Of a stretch of DNA of 64,000 bases, positions 18,647-26,177 are shown in pieces. Positions within the stretch are counted from its first letter, which is position 1. Each line of letters opens with the position of its first letter. Source of the stretch: Robiginitomaculum antarcticum DSM 21748 (GTDB taxonomy: Bacteria > Pseudomonadota > Alphaproteobacteria > Caulobacterales > Maricaulaceae); contig NZ_KB823012.1 in the NCBI RefSeq assembly GCF_000365025.1, positions 186,001 through 250,000 on the forward strand, read 5' to 3'. A program made the translations under genes and the position numbers. Under the pieces are notes generated by a model. The model searched no databases. It was not told where the DNA came from and worked only from the letters and a program-made list of their open reading frames with translations.

Positions 18647-18862
18647 TTAAAGGGCGAGCGCAAGTTGACGCCCGCTTTGGAAGCCAATGACAATCTGCGT
18701 TCGAGCCGTTTTGGCTTCGCGGATAAAGGCGCCGCTTTCAAGGCTTGCGCCGAAGGCCATTGGCCCCGCGGTAAGCTCTACGGCGATCGGCTGGACGGCA
18801 AATGTTCCGCCGCCTATGGCAGATAATGCCAGGGTTGATGCGATTAAGGTTTTGGTCAGCAT
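18647..18862 (-). CDS. Small exported protein of the psp locus, unknown
   Basis: This 71-residue protein has an N-terminal signal-like segment (TLIASTLALSAIGGGTFA) and a short mature part without recognised motif. I do not know its family. The start is well supported by AAGGAGGAGAGAGA just before the ATG. It ends 30 bases before the GIN gene and so is probably co-transcribed with it. A short perfect palindrome (18888-18902) and a 10-bp inverted repeat (18909-18918 with 18945-18954) lie upstream, between it and pspC. Confidence 0.65.
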   Translation of the reverse strand: MLTKTLIASTLALSAIGGGTFAVQPIAVELTAGPMAFGASLESGAFIREAKTARTQIVIGFQSGRQLALAL

Positions 18863-18908
18863 GGTCTCTCTCCTCCTTGCCGGGTGGACAGGCTAAGCCT
18901 GTTTAGGG

Positions 18909-18954
18909 CCTTCCGGAGGCGGGCGTCGGGGGTGACGGCGCGCACTCCGGAAGG
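18909..18954. other. Inverted repeat between pspC and the small exported gene
   Basis: CCTTCCGGAG (18909-18918) and CTCCGGAAGG (18945-18954) are perfect complements separated by 26 bases of GC-rich DNA. With no T tract on either side this is more likely a processing or pausing hairpin than a strong terminator. It may separate pspABC expression from the two downstream genes. Confidence 0.5.
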
Positions 18955-19014
18955 AATTTGGCGAGGCGTTTAAGGGGGACGCCTGCCGGGGGTTGGCTGG
19001 GTGTCTAGCGCAGG

Positions 19015-19512
19015 CTAGTTTTCCAGATCACGGAACTGGCGGCGAAGCTGCCATTCCGATGAGGTGATGGATTTTTCCAGATCCGCCAGACGGGTTTCGA
19101 CGCTACGAAACTTGCTTCTGACATCTTTGAAAGTGGCCGTTGATTTAACCGGTTGCGTAATATTTAGATCTGCGCGCTCTGCCCGGCGGGCCTTGCGGGT
19201 TTCGTATTTTTTGCGGCGGTATGGTGCGCGATTATCGCTGGGAACAAATATCCACAATCCAAAATAAATTGCAAAAACAAGCGGGCCGAGCAAAAAGAAG
19301 AAAGCCAGCACAAAGAGGAGGCGGACAATTACTGGGTCAATGCCGGAGTAATCTCCGATGCCTGCGCATACTCCGCCCCAGACGCCGTCGATTTTATTAC
19401 GGGTTAGGCGCTTGGGAACATCGTCGACATATTCAACGTCTTCGTGCTCTCCGGTGCCCCAATTCGTATCGTTCATGGCGCGGTGAAAGCGGTTTTTATA
19501 TCGTTTTGTCAT
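19015..19512 (-). CDS. pspC: PspC-domain membrane protein
   Basis: The PspC domain occupies about residues 30-90: KRLTRNKIDGVWGGVCAGIGDYSGIDPVIVRLLFVL followed by a second hydrophobic helix ending LWIFVPSDNR. The rest is a basic linker and a C-terminal coiled coil, longer than in Escherichia coli PspC. In the known system PspB and PspC sense inner-membrane stress and recruit PspA. I choose the ATG at 19512 because GGAGAGAGAGAA precedes it; an in-frame start ten codons upstream has no such signal. It overlaps pspB by 17 bases. Confidence 0.88.
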   Translation of the reverse strand: MTKRYKNRFHRAMNDTNWGTGEHEDVEYVDDVPKRLTRNKIDGVWGGVCAGIGDYSGIDPVIVRLLFVLAFFFLLGPLVFAIYFGLWIFVPSDNRAPYRRKKYETRKARRAERADLNITQPVKSTATFKDVRSKFRSVETRLADLEKSITSSEWQLRRQFRDLEN

Positions 19513-19744
19513 TTCTCTCTCTCCAGTTTGGAACTTCGTCATCCAAAATGCGCTCTAGAACCTGAACGCGTTGGTCGAAAATATCGGCCAGTTTTGACAT
19601 GCGTTCCAATTCAGCGATTTGGTCGCCACTCATATGATCCATCATGCGTTCTTTATGGGAGAAGTAGCTTTTTAACATTGCGCTACCCACGCCCATCACG
19701 ATCGCGATAATCGGTATCATGAATACTAGGATTTCAGGTCTCAT
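19496..19744 (-). CDS. pspB: Phage shock protein B
   Basis: This 82-residue protein has one N-terminal membrane helix (residues 4-24, ILVFMIPIIAIVMGVGSAML) and a cytoplasmic helical tail rich in charged residues (IAELERMSKLADIFDQRVQVLERIL), the PspB design. It would act with PspC in sensing envelope stress. It lies between pspA (159 bases upstream) and pspC (overlapping by 17 bases). A GAGAGAGA leader precedes the ATG. Confidence 0.88.
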   Translation of the reverse strand: MRPEILVFMIPIIAIVMGVGSAMLKSYFSHKERMMDHMSGDQIAELERMSKLADIFDQRVQVLERILDDEVPNWRERNDKTI

Positions 19745-19807
19745 TTAGGTCTCTCTCTCGTATTTTTGCCACTCAGTTTAAGGTCTGGCGGCTATATTTA
19801 GGTTTGG

Positions 19808-19888
19808 CCTGCGCCGGCGGGGCACTACTCCACCTCTCTCATATGGGGCCAGGGTTGAACGGGTCAACAACCCCGCGCCGGACGCAGG
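19808..19888 (-). other. Imperfect long hairpin between pspA and pspB
   Basis: CCTGCGCCGGCGGGG starting at 19808 is largely complementary to the segment ending CGCAGG at 19888, with small bulges, giving a long GC-rich stem that starts 16 bases after the pspA stop. Such a hairpin could protect the pspA message 3' end or limit read-through, keeping PspA more abundant than PspB and PspC. Confidence 0.5.
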
Positions 19889-19903
19889 TCCAAAGTTTAC
19901 GGC

Positions 19904-20596
19904 TTATTTAGTCGCCGCTTTTTTCGCTTTGGGTTCAGATTTGGTCATCCGCGCCTTGAGTTGTGACAGTTCGTCCTCGACGGCTTCATTAGATTCAATC
20001 TCGGCAAACTGGCTTTCCAGACTCTGACCTTTACCAAGGTCAAAGCTCTCAACCTGGGCTTCCAGATCATCGACCTTGCGCTCAACACGCTCGTAGCGGG
20101 CCAAAGCGTCGTCAACTTTGCTGTCAGTCAGCTGTGTGCGTACACGGATACGGTTCTGGGCCGTTGTGCCGCGCATCATAAGCGATTTGTGCTTGGCTTT
20201 AGCTTCATTAAGCTTGGCTTGAAGCTTTTGTAGGTCGGAATCGGCTTTCTCGACATTTTCGTCCAGAATTTGGATCTCGCGGCGGACAACTTCCGCCATT
20301 TGCTCAGCTTGCTGCTTGGCGCCAATTGCGCCCCGGGCCAGATCTTCGCGCTCTTTAGAGATAGCGAGTTCGGCTTTTGACGCCCATTCATCTGAGCGGG
20401 CCTCATAGCTTTCCGCTTTGCGCTGTAATTCTTTACGCTCAGCAATAGAGCGGGCGGCTTCAGTCCGCACTTCGACAAGAGTGTCTTCCATTTCCTGAAT
20501 AATCAGGCGTGCGATTTTTTCGGGATTTTCGGCTTTTTCAATCATAGAATTCAGATTTGAATTTATGATGTCGCCCATGCGTGAAAATATTCCCAT
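19904..20596 (-). CDS. pspA: Phage shock protein A (IM30 family)
   Basis: PspA is a peripheral inner-membrane protein of the ESCRT-III-like family that coats damaged membrane and helps hold the proton gradient; in enterobacteria it also inhibits PspF. The 230-residue protein opens with the amphipathic helix MGIFSRMGDIINSNLNSMIEKAENPEK and is helical coiled coil throughout, ending in a Lys/Ala-rich tail (KSEPKAKKAATK). The AAGGAG ribosome site and ATG are clear. It is the third gene from the divergent regulator, after two tiny ORFs. Confidence 0.95.
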   Translation of the reverse strand: MGIFSRMGDIINSNLNSMIEKAENPEKIARLIIQEMEDTLVEVRTEAARSIAERKELQRKAESYEARSDEWASKAELAISKEREDLARGAIGAKQQAEQMAEVVRREIQILDENVEKADSDLQKLQAKLNEAKAKHKSLMMRGTTAQNRIRVRTQLTDSKVDDALARYERVERKVDDLEAQVESFDLGKGQSLESQFAEIESNEAVEDELSQLKARMTKSEPKAKKAATK

Positions 20597-20641
20597 GATA
20601 ATCTCCTTAGATATTAATGCGGTTTAGGGGTGGGGTGGGGG

Positions 20642-20797
20642 TTAGAGGAAAAATCCACCGATCATCAGACCGGCAACGAAGAAGCCCCAGGACTCCGTCG
20701 GACGTGTCGACAGATAACGGGTAAAGCGCCGAAATGTGCTGCTGGCTTCGCTGCGGTGACTGCGGCTTTCAAATTCATTTTCAAAATCAGTGTTCAT
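20642..20797 (-). CDS. 51-residue membrane protein preceding pspA
   Basis: A short ORF encodes an acidic then basic N-terminal half and one hydrophobic C-terminal segment ending in ESWGFFVAGLMIGGFFL. The ATG at 20797 sits seven bases after GAGGAA; an upstream ATG at 20803 in the same frame is too close to it. The gene ends 45 bases before pspA, so it is probably co-transcribed. A one-helix membrane protein in a psp operon recalls PspD or PspG in role, but I see no sequence basis for equating them. Confidence 0.6.
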   Translation of the reverse strand: MNTDFENEFESRSHRSEASSTFRRFTRYLSTRPTESWGFFVAGLMIGGFFL

Positions 20798-20878
20798 GTT
20801 CATTTCCTCGTCGTCTTAAATGGGGGAATTTCGGCCCGTCCCTCAATTTTATGCGGGGACGGGGGTGGCCGGTTTTGA

Positions 20879-21025
20879 CTAGATGCCAAAACCGGCAATG
20901 TGGGATCCGCCAACATAGCTTGATACGGCGGCGATGTGACGGCGGCGGCGTGAATTGCGAACCCGGTGGGACGCTAAAGATGTGCCGATATTTTTCTCGT
21001 CAATCATATGTGTTGAATAAGTCAT
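20879..21025 (-). CDS. 48-residue basic ORF, first in the psp run
   Basis: This ORF of 48 residues (MTYSTHMIDEKNIG... with an Arg-rich centre NSRRRRHIA and a Gly-rich end) begins after a GAGAGAGAGAGA leader like those of pspB and pspC. It is the first ORF downstream of the pspF-psp intergenic region, 81 bases before the 51-residue ORF. It has no recognised family. Its reality rests on the leader and its place, so it remains tentative; it could be a leader peptide. Confidence 0.4.
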   Translation of the reverse strand: MTYSTHMIDEKNIGTSLASHRVRNSRRRRHIAAVSSYVGGSHIAGFGI

Positions 21026-21173
21026 TGCGTTTTCTCTCTCTCTCGTAACCGTCGGGGCGGGATGTCCCTTTCGGTGTGACCCCAGTATGCAATATAAGAG
21101 AGCGGAAAGTCACGATATTCTAAATCATTGATTTATATAGATTAAATAAGATTTTTGCGCATGACCGTAATTT

Positions 21174-21190
21174 GCAATAGTAATTATTGC
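21174..21190. promoter_or_regulatory. Palindrome in the pspF-psp intergenic region
   Basis: GCAATA-GTAAT-TATTGC is a 6-bp-arm inverted repeat 48 bases upstream of the pspF-like gene and about 150 bases upstream of the psp run. It may be the operator for the HTH domain of the regulator. No convincing -24/-12 sigma-54 promoter was found in 21026-21237. Confidence 0.35.
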
Positions 21191-21237
21191 CTATAAATGG
21201 TATTTAAAACTAATAAAAGTAGTTTACAGGACTAATT

Positions 21238-22275
21238 ATGAGCAAATTACAGACTCAACCCATCGGTCAATCGCCAGCCTTTTTGGCCACGCTAGACCGG
21301 ATATCGCATTGCGCGGCGCTGGATCACACGCTGTTAGTGGTTGGGGAACGCGGTACGGGCAAATCCATGACAGCGGGACGGCTTCATTTCCTGTCGCCCC
21401 GATGGGAACAAAGTTTCAATGCGGTCAGTTGCGCCGCTTATGATGACGAACAGCTCGAAGCTCATATTTTTGGAGAGGATATAAGTGCGGGTCTGATTGA
21501 GCGCGGTGAGGGCGGGACATTATTTCTGGACTCTATAGAGAGTATGAGCCCTCGTGTGCAGGAAAAGCTCCTGCGCCTCGTTGAAGACGGTGAGTATGAG
21601 CGTCTGCGCGGGGATGATGTCTACAGCGCTAATATTCGCATTATCGCGACCAGCGGTATTGACCTGCCCGCCGCGGCCGGAGCCAAGGCCTTCCGGCAGG
21701 ACTTGCTGGATATCCTGTCTACCGACGTGATTACTCTGCCGCCGCTTCGACGCCGCATCTCTGATATCGAGGCCTTGGCCAATTACTTTGCGCGGGAGCG
21801 CGTTAAGGCGCTCAAGGCAGAAAGCTTCCCGGGATTTACGCCCGAGGTGATCGCATTTTTGGAAGGGCAGGACTGGCCCGGTAATGTACGGCAGCTTCGA
21901 AGTGTGGCGATACGCGCAGTCAATAATGCTTTTCTGGATGATAACAGTTTTGATGGCCCGATTGGCGATGTCCGCATGGATCCCTTTGAGGGGCCGTGGC
22001 GACTTGCCGTTCTCCACGATGCACCTGTGCAGACGATTCTGCCACCGGATCAACTTCATGCACCGCAACCGGGCGCGCCGCAGTCAGCCCCACCGCAAAA
22101 TATCGCGCCAAAATCTGAGGGTGATTTCTATGAGCGGGTTAATGCGTTTGAAAAAACGCTGATCGTGCAGGCGATGGACACACAGGGGCAACATCAAAAG
22201 AAAGCGGCCGCATTCCTTGGTCTGACCTATCACGCCTTTCGCGGGCAGTTGCGAAAGCACGGACTACGCAAATAA
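21238..22275 (+). CDS. PspF-like AAA+ regulator with degenerate sigma-54 activation domain
   Basis: By position and layout this is PspF: an AAA+ domain without receiver, then a Pro-rich linker and a Fis-type HTH (about residues 300-345). Walker A is intact (GERGTGKS, 36-43). However, where PspF has FGHEAGAFTGA, this protein has only FGEDISAGLIE (78-88), so the GAFTGA loop that contacts sigma-54 is deleted. Walker B reads LFLDS (Ser99 replacing the usual Glu), and the conserved FRxDLLxRL segment reads FRQDLLDIL (Ile159 for Arg). It probably binds DNA but is unlikely to hydrolyse ATP or remodel sigma-54 RNA polymerase. It diverges from the psp genes. Confidence 0.85.
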   Translation: MSKLQTQPIGQSPAFLATLDRISHCAALDHTLLVVGERGTGKSMTAGRLHFLSPRWEQSFNAVSCAAYDDEQLEAHIFGEDISAGLIERGEGGTLFLDSIESMSPRVQEKLLRLVEDGEYERLRGDDVYSANIRIIATSGIDLPAAAGAKAFRQDLLDILSTDVITLPPLRRRISDIEALANYFARERVKALKAESFPGFTPEVIAFLEGQDWPGNVRQLRSVAIRAVNNAFLDDNSFDGPIGDVRMDPFEGPWRLAVLHDAPVQTILPPDQLHAPQPGAPQSAPPQNIAPKSEGDFYERVNAFEKTLIVQAMDTQGQHQKKAAAFLGLTYHAFRGQLRKHGLRK

Positions 22276-22284
22276 TACGCTTAG

Positions 22285-22674
22285 CTATTCTGACTGAGGC
22301 AGCGGAGGACCGTCTGAGCGGCGGATAAGCGCCTTATCTTCAGTCCGGCGATATTTATCGGGGTCGGTATCTGGGGTAACAGTCTGACTATTCATGCCGA
22401 GGGGCTCAACGGGCGGTATCTCGCGCTGCGCTGTTTTTACGGCATTTGACGGGCCGGGCTCTGCGCCGTTTAACGCTGCTGACTGCTGCGCGCCAATGGC
22501 GCGGCGGGCGGCTTCTATCTTGGCCTCGCGGGCCAGACGTGCCTCTTCCGCTAGATCGATAACGGGCTGCGGCGGAGTCTCCACGACGACTTCAGGCTTA
22601 GGCTGACAGCCGCTAAGCATAGCCACGCCTAATAGGCTGAATGCGGCCATTCTAAAAAGAGGACGATGTGACAT
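22285..22674 (-). CDS. Small lipoprotein, unknown
   Basis: A lipoprotein signal (AFSLLGVAMLSGC, lipidation at Cys23) is followed by about 105 hydrophilic residues with a short charged helix (LAEEARLAREAKIEAARRAIG) and a Pro-rich tail. No family recognised. It ends nine bases from the stop of the convergent pspF-like gene. It probably forms an operon with nothing; the lytic transglycosylase upstream on the same strand is 52 bases away and could be co-transcribed. Confidence 0.7.
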   Translation of the reverse strand: MSHRPLFRMAAFSLLGVAMLSGCQPKPEVVVETPPQPVIDLAEEARLAREAKIEAARRAIGAQQSAALNGAEPGPSNAVKTAQREIPPVEPLGMNSQTVTPDTDPDKYRRTEDKALIRRSDGPPLPQSE

Positions 22675-22726
22675 AAAGGTCTCCGTGAATTAACACGAAA
22701 CATGACACGAATTGTTTAAAGTTACG

Positions 22727-24010
22727 CTAAGGCAGCAGCCCCGCTGCCACGACGATACGGGCGTAGAGCGTTTGTTCAATATATCCGTCAGCAGCGAGCC
22801 CGTTTGCGGCCTGCCATGCGCGAATGGCTTTGCGGCTATTCGGGCCGATCTGTCCGTCCACGCCTTGCGTATCATATCCTAGTGCCGTCAGCGCGGTTTG
22901 CATATTTTTCTTTTGCGACAGCGATAAAGGCTTGTCATCTTTTGGCCACGGCCGCGAAATTAAGCGCTGCCCGGACAGTCCAGTCGCTAAGCTGGTAATG
23001 CCTGTCACATAGCTGGATGAATTATTATACCGTTTGATAGCGTCAAAATTCTTAAACGTCAGGAATGCCGGGCCGCGTGACCCTGCAGGCACGTAGAGCC
23101 GTGCGGGCATATTGGCGTAGCTGGACGTAAACGCGCCGCCGCCAACAGGAGATACGCCGAGAGCCCGCCATTCGCTGACGGTCATTTTACGTCCATCTGA
23201 TAATGCGAAATTGAAATCCGGCGCGAAGATGATCTCTGTCATTACCGGCTCGCCGCGACGCCAGCCGGATTTGGATAGATAATTAGCTGCGCTGGCGAGC
23301 GCGTCCTCGGGACTGTTCCACAGGTCAATATTGCCATCGGCATTATAATCCACGGCGTAGTCGCGGAATGTGGACGGGATAAATTGTGTCATGCCCATGG
23401 CTCCTGCCCATGACGAAACAAGCTGGTCTTGGCGGACTTTGCGGTTGGCCAGAAGGTCCAGGATTGCAAAAAGTTGGGTTTCACCAAATTTTTGACGCCG
23501 CCCGTCAAAGGCGAAGCTGGCTAATGCACTAATTGCGTCATAATTACCCTGAATGTCGCCATAAGCTGATTCCAAGCCCCAAATGGCCGTCAGCGTATGA
23601 CGATCAACGCCAAAATCACGTTCAATATTGTTAAACATTTGTTCATGAGCTGTTAGCTGAGCCATACCGCCGTTCAGACGCCGCTCATTCATGGCATTAT
23701 CAATATAACTCCAAACCGGTTTCGTAAATTCGGGTTGGCTGTCATTAGACGCGATGGCGTCCTCGCGCAGCTCTGCCGGGGCGATGACGGCGATAACAAG
23801 AGCGGGGTCATAGCCTTTGGCAAGGGCGCGATTGGTAAAATCCGCTTTCCAAGCGTCGAACTTTACCTGCGGGGTCGTGTCCGGATTTATAATTTTGACC
23901 TCAGACCCACGTACATCATTTGCGGCAGTGTTGGCTGAGCTCATTGCGCTTTGCGGCGCAGCTGCGCAGGCAGAGATGAGAAGGGGTACACAAAGTAATA
24001 AACGCCGCAT
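22727..24010 (-). CDS. Lytic murein transglycosylase (MltB family) with C-terminal peptidoglycan-binding domain
   Basis: The enzyme cleaves the glycan strand of murein to give 1,6-anhydro ends. A lipoprotein signal ends in LLISAC (Cys15). The SLT-2 catalytic domain shows the catalytic Glu147 in AIWGLESAYG and the following FAFDGRRQKFGETQL and MGMTQFIPSTFRDYAVDYNADG motifs. From about residue 365 a PG_binding_1 domain is visible (LTALGYDTQGVDGQIGPNSRKAIRAWQAANGL). It is anchored in the envelope, probably the outer membrane. At 427 residues it is normal for this two-domain form. Confidence 0.93.
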   Translation of the reverse strand: MRRLLLCVPLLISACAAAPQSAMSSANTAANDVRGSEVKIINPDTTPQVKFDAWKADFTNRALAKGYDPALVIAVIAPAELREDAIASNDSQPEFTKPVWSYIDNAMNERRLNGGMAQLTAHEQMFNNIERDFGVDRHTLTAIWGLESAYGDIQGNYDAISALASFAFDGRRQKFGETQLFAILDLLANRKVRQDQLVSSWAGAMGMTQFIPSTFRDYAVDYNADGNIDLWNSPEDALASAANYLSKSGWRRGEPVMTEIIFAPDFNFALSDGRKMTVSEWRALGVSPVGGGAFTSSYANMPARLYVPAGSRGPAFLTFKNFDAIKRYNNSSSYVTGITSLATGLSGQRLISRPWPKDDKPLSLSQKKNMQTALTALGYDTQGVDGQIGPNSRKAIRAWQAANGLAADGYIEQTLYARIVVAAGLLP

Positions 24011-24226
24011 GTCGTATCCTTTATATATATTAATTACATACCAACATTAGACGCGATCCGGCCTAAGTAAATGTTACAACATGTTAAAAAGCAGAACGGG
24101 GGCTGTCATCTCGTTGGCATTTCAATGTGCATGGACTGATATTTGCGGTGGAATTGATGTTGACACACCCCGCCCTCATCCATAGATAACGCGCTTACCT
24201 CAATTGAGAACAAAATCGAGTCCGTC

Positions 24227-24352
24227 ATGAAAGTCCGCAGTTCATTAAGATCACTGAAGAACCGCCATCGCGATTGCCAGGTCGTGCGCCGCAAAGGCCG
24301 TCTTTACGTTATTAACAAGACCGATCCGCGTTTTAAAGCGCGCCAAGGCTAA
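24227..24352 (+). CDS. rpmJ: 50S ribosomal protein bL36
   Basis: The 41-residue product begins [16 protein letters not shown] and ends with [13 protein letters not shown], the typical alphaproteobacterial bL36. It has only one Cys (Cys17) and so belongs to the zinc-free type. It stands alone, as rpmJ often does in this class, just upstream of a TPR protein. The upstream gap 24011-24226 should hold its promoter; I saw no other feature there. Confidence 0.95.
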   Translation: MKVRSSLRSLKNRHRDCQVVRRKGRLYVINKTDPRFKARQG

Positions 24353-24436
24353 TTCAATCTGCCCTACGGCAGGTTTACGAAAATTTACGTGTTGTTACCG
24401 CTTGCGCCGTCCGGCGTAGAGCGGCATTCTGCGCGC

Positions 24437-25147
24437 ATGTTAAAAGCTTTTTCCCTCTCACTGATAATGTGTTTCGCAGTGATATTCAGTGCGGTCACAA
24501 TAAGTGCGCAAACGGTTGATCCCGACTCTATCCCTTTGCCGGAACTTGCGCCGTTGCCGGATGCCCCACAGCGTGATGAGGGGTCACAAGGCGGCGAAGA
24601 GCCGTCTCTTGACGGAGCCGCTGAAAATGCCCGTCCCGACGTCTTCATACTCTCCCCTGAAGACCGCCAGGCGCAGCTTGATGATTTGTTCGCAAAACTG
24701 GAACGTGAAAAAGACCCAAAAAATGCTGAGCTGATTGCTGAAGAAATTTGGGCGATCTGGCTTCAATCTGGCAGCCCGTCTATTGATTTATTGCTCCGCC
24801 GCGGCGTTGCCGCGCAAATGGCTGGCGATCTCCCCAAAGCGCGACGTTTTTACGAACACGTTATACGCTTGCAGCCGGACTACGCCGAAGGGTGGGCACG
24901 CTCTGCCCGCTTGGCGTTAGAACAGGGCCGGGTTGCGGACGCGCAAGCGGATACCGTTCAGGCCCTGATTGTTGAGCCGCGCCACTTTTACGCGCTGTGG
25001 ACTTTGGGCAATATATTTGAGCGTACCGGACAGCCGACCGCCGCTTTTGAGACGTATTCTCAAGCTCTGTCACTTTATCCGGCGCTGGAGCAGGTTGAGA
25101 AGCGGGTCGATGCTCTGCGCGGTCAGGCCGAAGGTCAGTCCCTATAG
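24437..25147 (+). CDS. Periplasmic TPR protein
   Basis: A signal peptide (LSLIMCFAVIFSAVTISAQ) precedes an acidic, Pro-rich spacer and a C-terminal set of about three TPR-like helical repeats (from roughly residue 105: GVAAQMAGDLPKARRFYEHVIRLQPDYAEGW and so on). TPR proteins scaffold other proteins; partner unknown. I use the ATG at 24437 because it opens the signal peptide; a GTG 48 bases upstream is in frame but without support. rpmJ followed by such a protein is a known alphaproteobacterial order. Confidence 0.8.
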   Translation: MLKAFSLSLIMCFAVIFSAVTISAQTVDPDSIPLPELAPLPDAPQRDEGSQGGEEPSLDGAAENARPDVFILSPEDRQAQLDDLFAKLEREKDPKNAELIAEEIWAIWLQSGSPSIDLLLRRGVAAQMAGDLPKARRFYEHVIRLQPDYAEGWARSARLALEQGRVADAQADTVQALIVEPRHFYALWTLGNIFERTGQPTAAFETYSQALSLYPALEQVEKRVDALRGQAEGQSL

Positions 25148-25172
25148 GAATATTTACCGGACCATATTTTTG

Positions 25173-26177
25173 CTATGTCTCCGTAAATAGGGTCTCGAAA
25201 ACATCATCCGGCAGATCATCATAAGATTCGACGATATGTACTGGGATATCCAACTCACCGAATTTCGCGATAGCGGCCTGATCTTCGACGTCGTCAATAG
25301 GCCCTGCGCGGCGGAAAATAGCTTGGCTGATGCGGCCGGCATGGCGGATTGCGGCGGCGGCGTAGACTTGGGGATCATGCTGTCCGGTATCGCCGATTAG
25401 AACAAAATTCAACTCCGGATTAGATCCCAATATAAGATCAATAGCTTCGCCCTTATGATCGCCATGGGTGCCGGTGACGAGCTGGTTTTCGCCAATGCCA
25501 AAATCCCTTAAGAATTTTGGGCCGCGTGGCAGGCCTGCGCGCTCAAAGATAGTGATCAGAAATTTATGCAAATTCCACGGCGACGAACTCACATAAAATA
25601 CGGGCCAGCGGCGCGCTTCAAAACTGTTAAATAAACGAATGGCATCGTCAAATATGACCCGGCTATCCACATTTCCCGTGAGGGTCGTGATCAAATTTTT
25701 CGGTAATGACCACGCATCGGTTTGCAACACTGTGTCGTCAATATCGCTGATAATACCGACGCGTATATCATGTGGCGGCACGAAGATAGGGAGCGTAGCG
25801 CGGGCATCATATTGCGGAAGATAAACTTCAACCTCATGCCATCCTGCATCCGCGCGGGGAAGCTCAAGCGCGAAATAGCCCTCATCATCGGTGCGCGTTG
25901 TAAACGCTCCGGATTGCACTTCTACATCAGCCAGTTCATCTGTTAAAAACCGCGCGGCCATGGATTGTAGATTGTCCCAGACCGAAGGCTCTTCATCAAA
26001 ATTTTCCTTGCGATAGGTCACCAATCGTCCGCGCGCGACCATGCCAGTTGGCGTCGCGTAGCCGATATGGGGCAATATATGTGCCGGCTCCAAACTGTCG
26101 GAAATATGGATTTTATCCCATAGGCTTTCTGCGCCGATGAGGGCTTTCAAAATTGTTGATTTTAAAGTTCCGCTCAT
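25173..26177 (-). CDS. APP1-family phosphatidate phosphatase
   Basis: The C-terminal two thirds match the APP1/DUF2183 catalytic domain: DIDDT at residues 145-149 (the HAD-type DxDxT active site) within GIISDIDDTVLQTD, then FYVSSSPWNLHKFL and FVLIGDTGQHD. In yeast App1 converts phosphatidate to diacylglycerol. The N-terminal third has a beta-sandwich look. The gene overlaps the upstream EEP phosphatase by four bases, suggesting both act on phospholipid or other phosphate esters. Confidence 0.88.
   Translation of the reverse strand: MSGTLKSTILKALIGAESLWDKIHISDSLEPAHILPHIGYATPTGMVARGRLVTYRKENFDEEPSVWDNLQSMAARFLTDELADVEVQSGAFTTRTDDEGYFALELPRADAGWHEVEVYLPQYDARATLPIFVPPHDIRVGIISDIDDTVLQTDAWSLPKNLITTLTGNVDSRVIFDDAIRLFNSFEARRWPVFYVSSSPWNLHKFLITIFERAGLPRGPKFLRDFGIGENQLVTGTHGDHKGEAIDLILGSNPELNFVLIGDTGQHDPQVYAAAAIRHAGRISQAIFRRAGPIDDVEDQAAIAKFGELDIPVHIVESYDDLPDDVFETLFTET

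Noticed and set aside
21076-21096. Sigma-54 -24/-12 promoter on the plus strand
   Set aside because: A TG-N10-GC spacing can be found but the GG and TTGC cores do not match, so I do not call it.
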